Source of the DNA: Arenicola marina
Taxonomy: Eukaryota; Annelida; Polychaeta; Arenicolidae
DNA: 64,000 bases
Direction: 5' to 3'
NCBI GenBank assembly: GCA_964019135.1
Contig: OZ025264.1
Coordinates: 3,690,827 to 3,754,826, forward strand
Both the position numbers and the translations under genes were made by a program. Position 1 is the stretch's first letter, and the number at the start of each line of letters is the position of its first letter. Below are positions 55,556 through 64,000 of this stretch, piece after piece. Under the pieces are notes generated by a model that ran no database searches, was not told the DNA's origin, and saw only the letters and a program-made list of their open reading frames with translations.

Positions 55556-58500
55556 GTCAGTATATTGTCAACGTGACACCTGTCTTATATCTGTAATTAT
55601 ATATATGATTATCGCTGCATTTATACTGCCCCGGGGGTCACCCGTGTATCGAATTAATCAATAAATCCGACATTTCGTAGGCAAAGCTGCCTAATATGGC
55701 ATTTTGTTATAAAAGCCAAAATACAGTCAATTAAGGGTATTTAGGGCGAGGTTTGACCTGCTTTCATGAAATATGTATCACATGCTTTGTGATAAACTAT
55801 TACCGATAGTCTTTAAGCGATCGCATTGCCGTCTAAGTACATGATTCTATGACTGGGTAAAGGGTCCCAAGGCAGTCTAGTGTAATCCAATTATCAATAA
55901 TTGTTCCGGGTGGGGGGCACTACATTAGTACAGTGGGGGGGGCGCCCCCCGGGGGTGGGGGGTACTATATTAGTACCGTGGTGTGGGTGTGCCGCCCCCC
56001 GGGGGTGGGGGGCACTACATTAGTACAGTGGTGTGGGTGTGCCGCCCCCGGGGGGGGGGGGGGGCACTACATTAGTACAGTGGTGTGGGTGTGCCGCCCC
56101 CGGGGCGGGGGGGGGCACTACATTAGTACAGTGGTGTGGGTGTGCCGCCCCCGGGGGGGGCACTACATTAGTACAGTGGTGTGGGTGTGCCGCCCCCGGG
56201 GGGGGGGGCACTACATTAGTACAGTGGTGTGGGTGTGCCGCCCCCGGGGGGGGCACTACATTAGTACAGTGGTGTGGGTGTGCCGCCCCCGGGGGGGGGG
56301 CACTACATTAGTACAGTGGTGTGGGTGTGCCGCCCCCGGGGGGGGGCTACATTAGTACAGTGGTGTGGGTGTGCCGCCCCCGGGGGGGGGGGGCACTACA
56401 TTAGTACAGTGGTGTGGGTGTGCCGCCCCCGGGGGGGGGGGGCACTACATTAGTACAGTGGTGTGGGTGTGCCGCCCCCGGGGGTGGGGGCACTACATTA
56501 GTACAGTGGTGTGGGTGTGCCGCCCCCCGGGGAGGGGGGCCTACATTAGTACAGTGGTGTGGGTGTGCCGCCCCCCGGGGGGGGGGGGGCACTACATTAG
56601 TGCAGTGGTGGGGGTGTGCCGCCCCCCGGGGGGGGGGCACTACATTAGTGCAGTGGTGTAGGTGTGCCGCCCCCCGGGGGGGGGGGGCACTACATTAGTA
56701 CAGTGGTGTGGGTGTGCCCCCCACCCGGGGGGGGGGGCTACATTAGTACAGTGGTGTGGGTGTGCCGCCCCCCGGGGGGGGGGCACTACATTAGTGCAGT
56801 GGTGGGGGTGTGCCGCCCCCCGGGGGGGGCACTACATTAGTGCAGTGGTGTAGGTGTGCCGCCCCCCGGGGGGGGGGGCACTACATTAGTACAGTGGTGT
56901 GGGTGTGCCGCCCCCCGGGGGGGGGCTACATTAGTACAGTGGTGTGGGTGTGCTGCCCAGGCCATAGAGAGCATATGGAGAGCGAGAGAGTAAAGTGCGA
57001 GATGTTGTGGCCATTGAGACAGAAATATTAGTTAAAGAAGGCATCCCAAATATACACTGACAGTCATGGCAAAGTATATGGAGGTTAATTAATTGAACAT
57101 TTTCTATGTCAACTGAAATATATATAGTCAAGAGCTGTAATTTTATTTGAACACTTTCGATATCTACCTAATATGTAGTCAAGAGCTGTAATTTTATTTG
57201 AACACTTTCGATATCAACTTAATATGTAGTCAAGAGCTGAAATTTTGATAAAACGTTAGTGTAAGATCGGCATATCGAGAGAAATTGTAGACTTCTGCTC
57301 CGAGGATTGAGAGAAAAAAGGCGAAAAAAGGGGTCATTTGGGCGGCACATATGTATATATCTAACAACATGTAGTGCCGCCCCCCCTCCCGGTAATTTCT
57401 ATCCAAAATCTGTCTGCTTTGGACAGCCGCTGACTTAATTCCCCAGCTGATCTACCTAGGTGTGATTCATCTTCATTGTATTACCATCGGTGTCCCATGC
57501 CAGGAAAAGATGATCCGGTTTACTGTAATATAACAGGAGTTCATTTATTCACCATTTATGATGCTGTTTATTGTACAAATAACTATCGGTCGCTCGATAC
57601 TGCAGGATCCAACTCTTTATTTCCGTCCTTTTTTTTGTAGACGTTTATCGGTCTGCTTCAAGGCATGATACGCGAGGGCGTCACTTTTGACGAAATCCGT
57701 GACATTGCCGTTGACCTCTGCTACCCGGTCGTCCTCTCGGAGGGCTGGCGGCCCAGGATTGTGTGCGAGGATGCTATTGACAACTTCGGACCTCACGTCA
57801 GTGCCACCGGAAACAGTGCTCTCGGCACCGACTGCTTATCTGATAATTATGCTATTATTCTTATCACCGAAAATAATATAATATAGATGTATTATTTGAA
57901 GCATGCTGACCATACGCATCAACGTGATCAAGGCATGTCTATATTCAGAAGAGCATGTATCAATATTCACTAAAAAAAAGTGTGGACCCCCTGGACCCCC
58001 TCTGGACCCCCTCTGGACCCCCCCCCCCCCCCCCCACTTGCAATATGTATCGTATCCCTCCACAGCTGTACTACGTACTCAACGTGACTGATTACGACGC
58101 CGAAGGTATATGTTGGAAGTGGAACAGCTGTGACTCAGAGGAGGTGGAGCCCCCTGGTGAGGAACCCTTCCCACTCGAAACCCCTGACGTCAGCGCTTGG
58201 CGCGCCCCCACGCGGCAGTACGAGAAGGACATTTCGCTGGAAGGGGCGATCAAAGTTATCCATCTGACAGATATACACGTGGACAAGGACTATTATACGG
58301 TACGTAGGTCAAAAGTGGTTGCTTGGTTAGTTGTATATTCAGGGCGTTTTAACCACTTTTGGTGACACATATCGCGTCAATGAGAGAAGGCAGGGAGAGT
58401 GGAGCCATGTCGAACGACCGATCCACGTGCCGTAAGGCTCTCAGGTGGCCAGAGCCCTCAATGCGAGCGCTCTATCCCATTGAGCTACCGGGCGCCCCCC

Positions 58501-61500
58501 CCCCCACCCCATGGGGTCATGAAGTTGATAATAAAAATCCGAAGAAGGAAACGTCATCAATACCTTTTTCTGAGAAGATTTGTAAAATAATCGGTGGAAT
58601 TTACCATTTACATATTCTGAAGGGTACAATTTAATCCAATGACATCGTCTATGGTTACGAGTGTTGTTCTTTATGCAGGGGTCTGCCACGGACTGCCACC
58701 TACCGGTGTGTTGTCACGAAGAATGGAACGGAACAGTGAGTACAATAATAGATAGTCCATATGGAGTGGAAGCGAAACCAATAAGGATACTTGAGAAACA
58801 AAACTTTACTCGTAGGTGTCTTATACGGTTTTCAATGTTCTTCTTTTATTTTGTTCGTGCCTGTTTTATGCAAATAATCAATCAAATATTTATATGGATA
58901 TAATTATTCATTCCACCAAGGGTTACGCGGGCCAGTGGGGAGATTATGAGTGCAACATCCCGCCTCGTACTTTGGAACTGTACCTCAACTTTCTCGCCGA
59001 ATTCCAACCGGATTTTCTCATGTATACAGGTAATCAACATTCTGGTAATAAGTCACACTGTCATATTGCAATACAGGTTACGGCGAAGACAACCAACGGA
59101 TCCTATTTTACATGTACGATCAGACAATAAGACACGCTGTCACAGTGCAATAGATGTTACGGTTAAAACAATAAGCGGAACAATGTTTTATAAGTACGAT
59201 CATCCAATAAGACATTCTGTCACAGTGCAATAAAGTTTATCGCTGCGACAATAAGCGGCACAAACATTTACAGGTACGATCAGATGGTACACTGCCATAG
59301 TGATAGGCCAACGACAGCAATGGCAACACACTTTTAAAAGTAGGATCTATTACAATTATACATGTTATGGCAGAAAGAAGACAACATTATAAATGCGACC
59401 CGATGAGATATACTAGTGTTATAGGTGATAATGCTATCCAGTGGTATGGAATGGGCACCCCCCCCCCTCCCCCCTCCTCATCTCCCAATAAAAAAAAACA
59501 CTGTCATGAGAACTAGCGAGGTAGGGTGGGGTTGGTATCTAATAGACCGTTCCAAATACCCCTGGCAACAGCTATCGTCAAATATAAACACTGCGTGTTT
59601 CGGGTTAGAAAAGGTGTGCAAAAAATGCGTGTGCAGTTTGTCCAGATGCCCGACTTTGACGTGTTTTGTGTCAGATCTACAGGTTGGCTCTATGGCATTT
59701 TTATTCACAGAACACACAGAGAATGTGTCTCTATGCCGCCCCTCCGCCCCCCCCCCACCCAAAAAAAATTACAATTCCCAGTTCACGAAGAATTATTTTC
59801 CTCATTCCCATTCCCTGATCCGCTGTGCTCACAACGTAACATAATGCGCTTGCCTCGGGACATTCGTAAATGGGGCATTTGGATTTTGTGTTTGCTGCAG
59901 GCGACAACCCGCCCCACACGACATGGATGGAGACACAACAAGGTCAGCTGAACGCCACGATCTACGTGGCTGACGCCATTGGACGTAACATGCCAGGTGT
60001 CCCCGCCTTCCCCAGCATGGGCAACCACGGTATGTGTACGAAACACCAAAGCGCGATAGTTAATTATGTGTATGAATAAATATTTTGGACGTCAATCAAT
60101 CAAGTTGCATAAATGTTAATGTTGTGCATGTTAGGTAAACAACTTGTGCACCCTCTGTTTTATTTGTGGACTAAACACGTGGATATCATTTCAGAAACAT
60201 ATCCAACCAACCTGTATTACACTGAGAGACCCGATATTCAGGTAGGTAGGTCATAGGTATACCTTCTCGAATAGCTGAGATTTTAAACTCCAATGAAGGT
60301 TTTTTTACGGAGACAATCATCGCAAGACGTATGTCTATTTGTCTGGATGTTATTTTCCATGAAACACTAAGATCATGTCTACTGCGCGGGTTGGAACTGC
60401 CGCAATTCATCAGTAAATCGCGGCCCTGATCTCTCGTTTCACGCGTTTCCCCTTAAGGGTATGTCCGCTCTGAAGAGTTCCGTCCGCGAGATAACTTCCA
60501 GTTATAACGTAAGACGGCGCCACATTAAGGGTCACCATATACGTCACTTCCTCCGGCAAAATAACACGGTGCTCAACATTGATGGGGGCTGGTTGCCTTA
60601 ATTGTTTTCTCCTTACCAGTCGGCCGAAACGAAGCGTTAACCCTCGCCAATTTAATTTTTAGGTGTAAACTTTCGTTGGATATCGCGAATAGATTACGTT
60701 GGACACCCGCTTTAAATAAAATCACTTAAATTGACGAACAGATTGTTATAGATGTAAATATAGATGGCCCGAAATAATCAAGCCATTATTGGGGACCCTC
60801 TGGACCCCCCCCCCCCCCCACTGGATCCACTATTGGCATCCATTTAAAGCTTGGTGTGTATATTGCAGGAGTTGAACAGTGTGTACTTCGAGTCCTGGCA
60901 ACCGTTGTCCGGCTTCGGACCAGATCAGGAAGCCACTATCATGGACGGGGGTTACTTCAGCCAGCAGCTCGCCCCCGGTCTCCGAGTACTGTCCTACAAC
61001 AGTAACTACGGGTAAGTAGGCAATTCATTGTAACAATATCATGTTTTGTTTTATTTTCTATTGGAAAAGGTCAAGAAAGGAGTAGTTGTGATCAAGGATT
61101 TTCAGTAATCGTGAACTGAGAATTTCAATATTAAATAACAGTGAATTGGGAAAGCGCCAATTTATATCATGGATATAACATATCATGTCTCCCCTTCCAT
61201 TGTCTGCGGGGAGTTCTCCATTGAATTCTTCGTGACCTGGGAATAAAGAAATTTATTCTTCGTGATTTGGGAACACGACCCCGCCCTCTTGCCACCCCCC
61301 CCCCCGCCCCTATGTTGACCCGCCGCAAGGGTGATGGTTTGGTATGGAATGCTGTCATATATTTAGATACACCGACATCTCGCAGTCATGTTACTCCTCT
61401 CTAAACAAAGCTAACAGGTGGCCATTTAAAATGTAGTATTGCCTTGCGGAAGGTACTAGCAAATATATTATTCAAGTTCAGCGGACCGGCCGGTGTCCCA

Positions 61501-63646
61501 AGGGGAAATGCCCCCCATACGGAGATGCCCCCACCCCCCCCCCCCCCCCCTGTATCAGTCATAATGGCACCGTACGAACACATTGGGCGGAGAGGGGCCC
61601 AATATCATGTATTTTGAATAAAGGGGGCTTCTCCGCATTTCCGGTCTTGTAACCATTGGCGCTTCCATTCACCATGTTTACGGTTACCAGGTCTCGATCG
61701 AGGTGGCGAGACCACTCATCCTGTGACTGCGAACCCCTGCCTATTACGTTGACTTCATTCTCGCATTGTAAACGCGCATTACGCCGCACTTTTGTTCGTC
61801 TTAAGACAGTAAGGCGCGTATCGAGGCCTATTATGTGGCTGACCAAGAGAAGAATCTGTGTGTGCATGTTAGCTAATGATCCACTGGGGTGGCCCCGACC
61901 TCCGTATCATACCTTGGGGCAGACCGATAAACTCCTACACCCACATGTCGGTGTGTCCTCGCCTCCCCTCAGGAAGTCACTTCAGGACGAAGCTACGCAT
62001 GTCAAGAAACCGCTGGTAAACATATATCCCTCGTGCATTACGCTCGATCGGCAGGGCGACAGAGAATTGGTACAACCTGCTGAACGAGGGAGGTCCGGAC
62101 TACGCCAGGATGAGACAGTTTATGGAAGACACCCTCAGATTGGCCAGAGACAACACGGAAAAGGTAGTTCATGTCAACCCACAAAATGAGGGCTATCATA
62201 ATCAAGCAAAATTAAGATTCATCGTCTTCAGTTAATGATATTTATGTCTCACGCTACGAAAAGGTGATATAGCTGGCTCGCTAGCATAATACAAAAGGTT
62301 TTGTAAGGTTGCATAGGGCAACTTTATTGCCGAGAATACAAAGATTAGCAGTGGCGGAAAAACCACATCGCCATGGATAAACATGTGGCGGAAAAACACA
62401 TCGCCACTAATAAAGATATGGCGGAAAAAACATTGCCACTAATAAGCATGCGGCTGAAGAACACATCGCCACTAATAAACATGTGGCTGAAAACACATCG
62501 CCACTAATAAACATGTGGCTGAAAAACACATCGCCACTAATAAACATGTGGCTGAAAACACATCGGAAATGGGAAAAAAATATTTGGTGGAAAACATATC
62601 GCCAAGCAAAATGGTGAGGCGAAAACACATCGCTAATGACAAATGTGGTGGCAAACACATTGCCACTGAGAATGAAATGTAATACACATCTGTGGCAATC
62701 AGATGTTAGACAGGCAAATATTAATAGATACTTATTGATATACATGTATATATATCTAGATAAACCACATTATGCAGTCCACTATGGATATTTATGAAAG
62801 GCTATGTGAAAATAGATGTTGCTTTCCTACTTAGCAGGGAAGGTGAGAGGATATGCGCCACGTACAGATATGGAAATCATTGATCTACTGATCATCATAG
62901 TTTACTAACGCCCCCAATGGTGGAAGGGAACACTTTTCCACTTGTTTTTGCACCTACCAATTTAAATTCTGGGAGCGAGGAAAGTGACGTCAAAAGGGAA
63001 TACAAACGCATGTGCTTTTACATTGAGACTCAGATTCTCTCTGCTCATAGGCTTGAACTCAACGAAAAGCACGCAACCACGAGAACAATACACGCCTTTA
63101 AGAACAGATGCCAACGCACTGCGTCAAAGCTCATCTGTCAATCTTGTGACATCATTGGGGAATTTCTAAATAACGCTCAGATGCAATGCCCCCAGAAATC
63201 AACCCACCGGACCTCACTTTTGCTACTTTGACGAACGCGTTGATGGTGATATCGTAGAATAATAACTGCAAACTAATTCTTATTTGTTTGTCTTCCCTAA
63301 ACAAAGTTAACTCTGAGCTAAACAAAATCATTGCACGAACATTTTAACATAATAACTTAGTTCAGTAGATATTTCTAAAATTATCCAAATACATATGCTG
63401 AAATACAAATTACAATAAGACGCGATATAAACATCAATATTTACAAGATTTAAATGGTTTCTAAAATACATTATTATTCACCGGACCATGACCTGATTTC
63501 AGATTATTCTACTGGGGCACCATCAGTCCGGTTCAAACGGACGCTACAAGAGTTACAATGCCTTCATCAACGATATCCTGGCCAGATACGGTGACGTCAT
63601 CATCCTTCACCTTCAAGGACACAGCCATAGCGACAGCTGGAAAATA
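55292..63646 (+). CDS. SMPD1: Acid sphingomyelinase (SMPD1-like), copy 2, exons 1-10, truncated by window edge
   Basis: Tandem paralogue of the gene at 28210, same strand. Exons: 55292-55555, 57641-57796, 58066-58299, 58679-58735, 58921-59029, 59901-60029, 60195-60241, 60869-61011, 62055-62163, 63503-63646; 1392 nt = 464 codons with all phases agreeing. Exon lengths 2-10 equal those of copy 1. It has a signal peptide (MKWTHVAVVILACVASSTSL), a saposin-B domain (CQGCL...VDLC...VCEDAIDNFG), metal ligands D209 and H211, D275, N315, H422, H456 and H458, and catalytic-type H279 and H316. The remaining exons (copy 1 exons 11-13) should lie to the right. Predicted to be an active secreted or lysosomal enzyme; nothing broken is seen in the visible part. 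Confidence 0.92.
55905..56955 (+). repeat. ~47-50-bp GC-rich minisatellite, ~21 units, intron 1 of copy 2
   Basis: Unit cactacattagtacagtggt + gtgggtgtgccgcccccggg + a variable G-run. Unit length varies mainly through the G-run. Each unit holds the palindrome CCCCCGGGGG. Confidence 0.95.
57115..57245 (+). repeat. ~52-bp direct repeat, ~2.5 copies
   Basis: tagtcaagagctgtaatttt + atttgaacactttcgatatc recurs at about 57126, 57176 and (partly) 57227. Confidence 0.85.
57246..57640. other. Intron 1 remainder, nothing recognised
   Basis: Unique sequence with a T-rich acceptor tract ending ttttttgtag at 57640. Confidence 0.4.
57641..57796 (+). CDS. SMPD1: SMPD1 copy 2 exon 2 (saposin-B)
   Basis: 156 nt, phase 0-0: TFIGLLQGMIREGVTF through IDNFGPH, donor gtcagt. 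Confidence 0.87.
58066..58299 (+). CDS. SMPD1: SMPD1 copy 2 exon 3
   Basis: 234 nt, phase 0-0: LYYVLNVTDYDAEGICWKW through HLTDIHVDKDYYT; acceptor ccacag, donor gtacgt. Confidence 0.89.
58312..58497 (-). mobile_element. tRNA-derived SINE, copy 4, internally deleted
   Basis: Reverse-strand copy; the tail near 58312 starts 13 bp after the exon 3 donor and the tRNA-like head ends near 58497 (gagctaccgggcgcc). The central body between gagccatgt and gatccacgtgccg is mostly missing. Confidence 0.8.
58679..58735 (+). CDS. SMPD1: SMPD1 copy 2 exon 4
   Basis: 57 nt: GSATDCHLPVCCHEEWNGT; acceptor atgcag, donor gtgagt. Confidence 0.87.
58921..59029 (+). CDS. SMPD1: SMPD1 copy 2 exon 5
   Basis: 109 nt, phase 0 to 1: GYAGQWGDYECN through DFLMYTG; weak acceptor caccaag, donor gtaatc. 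Confidence 0.85.
59015..59300 (+). repeat. ~80-85-bp degenerate array from the exon 5 donor
   Basis: catgtatacag|gtaatcaac ... aataagtcacactgtca recurs as catgtacgatcagacaataa ... gacacgctgtcacagtgcaa (59110), gtacgatcatccaataagac (59193) and acaggtacgatcagatgg (59270). Diverged, roughly four units. Confidence 0.65.
59901..60029 (+). CDS. SMPD1: SMPD1 copy 2 exon 6 (catalytic core)
   Basis: 129 nt, phase 1 to 1: completes TGD, then NPPHTTWMETQQ through MGNH; acceptor ctgcag, donor gtatgt. Confidence 0.89.
60195..60241 (+). CDS. SMPD1: SMPD1 copy 2 exon 7
   Basis: 47 nt, phase 1 to 0: ETYPTNLYYTERPDIQ; acceptor tttcag, donor gtaggt. Confidence 0.86.
60242..60868. other. Intron 7 of copy 2, nothing recognised
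   Basis: Unique sequence with a poly-C run near 60807. Confidence 0.35.
60869..61011 (+). CDS. SMPD1: SMPD1 copy 2 exon 8
   Basis: 143 nt, phase 0 to 2: ELNSVYFESWQPLSGFG through VLSYNSNYG; acceptor attgcag, donor gtaagt. Confidence 0.88.
61012..61508. other. Intron 8 of copy 2, left part, nothing recognised
   Basis: Unique sequence with poly-C runs near 61298; no repeat family identified. Confidence 0.35.
61519..61640. mobile_element. Small MITE, copy 2
   Basis: Inverted ends cggagatgccccc / gggggcttctccg; interior matches the copy at 49001-49114. Confidence 0.65.
61641..62054. other. Intron 8 of copy 2, right part, nothing recognised
   Basis: Unique sequence up to the acceptor cggcag at 62054. 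Confidence 0.35.
62055..62163 (+). CDS. SMPD1: SMPD1 copy 2 exon 9
   Basis: 109 nt, phase 2 to 0: ATENWYNLLNEGGPDYARMR through DNTEK; acceptor cggcag, donor gtagtt. Confidence 0.86.
62350..62660 (+). repeat. ~32-bp minisatellite, ~10 units, intron 9
   Basis: Unit taaacatgtggctgaaaaca + catcgccactaa; cleaner in the middle, degenerate at both ends (ggcggaaaaacc left, gaggcgaaaacac right). Confidence 0.9.
62660..63502. other. Intron 9 remainder, nothing recognised
   Basis: AT-rich unique sequence. A 104-codon frame at 62917-63231 has no recognisable motif. Confidence 0.35.
63503..63646 (+). CDS. SMPD1: SMPD1 copy 2 exon 10 (histidine ligands)
   Basis: 144 nt, phase 0-0: IILLGHHQSGSNG through LHLQGHSHSDSWKI; acceptor tttcag, donor gtacgt. 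Last exon visible in the window. Confidence 0.88.
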
Positions 63647-63651
63647 GTACG

Positions 63652-64000
63652 TGGGGGGTATGGTGAGAGATATGGACGGCGAGGGGTGTGTTGAGAGATA
63701 TGGACGGCAGGGGGTGTGGTGAGAGATATGGACGGCTGGGGGGTGTGGTGAGAGATATGGACGGCGAGAGGTGTGTTGAGAGATATGGACGGCAGGGGGT
63801 GTGGTGAGAGATATGGACGGCGGGGGGTGTGGCGAGAGATATGGACGGCGGGGGTGTGGTGAGAGATATGGACGGCGGGGGGTATGGTGAGAGATATGGA
63901 CGGCGGAGGGGGGGGGGGGTGTTGAGAGATATGGACGGCGAGGAGTGTGTTGAGAGATATGGACGGCAGGGGGTGTGGTGAGAGATATGGACGGCGGGGG
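63652..64000 (+). repeat. 28-bp G-rich minisatellite starting next to the exon 10 donor
   Basis: Unit gagagatatggacggcgggg + ggtatggt, about 12 units, starting ~5 bp after the donor gtacgt and running off the right edge. Units differ in G-run length and ggt/gtt. Confidence 0.93.

Noticed and set aside
55933-57031. Gly/Cys/Trp-rich frames in intron 1 of copy 2
   Set aside because: They read the 47-50-bp GC-rich array; unit-length changes shift them in and out of frame.

Overview
This is animal nuclear DNA, about 55% of it tandem repeats. It has spliced host genes with phase-consistent GT-AG (and one GC-AG) introns, tRNA-derived SINEs, small DNA transposons and LINE scraps. The genes are metazoan: the C-terminal end of a MEGF8-type receptor and two tandem acid sphingomyelinase (SMPD1) genes. 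I cannot fix the species. Many minisatellites start exactly at splice sites. From memory, unverified, intronic minisatellites anchored at exon-intron boundaries were reported in amphioxus, so a cephalochordate is my leading guess; another marine invertebrate is possible.

Layout (all genes on +). 1-5786: last two recognisable exons of MEGF8 (2569-2788, 4447-5786), with a 47-bp array, a 28-bp array built from the 3' splice site, and a ~37-bp array starting at the 5' splice site. 5790-28200: intergenic, mainly a 34-bp array (7.0-8.4 kb), a TA-flanked foldback element (9427-10536), a 36-bp satellite (10.86-18.77 kb) and a 56-bp satellite (20.0-28.0 kb). 28210-52105: complete 13-exon SMPD1-like gene (617 aa), with a ~10-kb, 102-bp array made of its exon 1/intron 1 junction. 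52106-55291: intergenic, with a THAP-finger fragment and a LINE scrap. 55292-64000: second SMPD1-like gene, exons 1-10 (464 codons), running off the right edge.

The two SMPD1 paralogues have identical exon lengths from exon 2 to exon 10 (156, 234, 57, 109, 129, 47, 143, 109, 144 nt) and both keep the metal-binding and catalytic residues. They are a tandem duplication of a secreted or lysosomal sphingomyelin phosphodiesterase.

The main discovery-type observation is a recurrent process. At the MEGF8 acceptor and donor, and at SMPD1 copy 1 exons 1, 5, 7, 9 and 12, a segment spanning the exon-intron boundary has been tandemly copied, from one extra copy to about 100. The stop-codon regions of MEGF8 and SMPD1 copy 1 are duplicated in the same way. 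The very long ORFs inside the arrays are by-products of repeat periods divisible by 3, or of stop-free frames, and are not called as genes.
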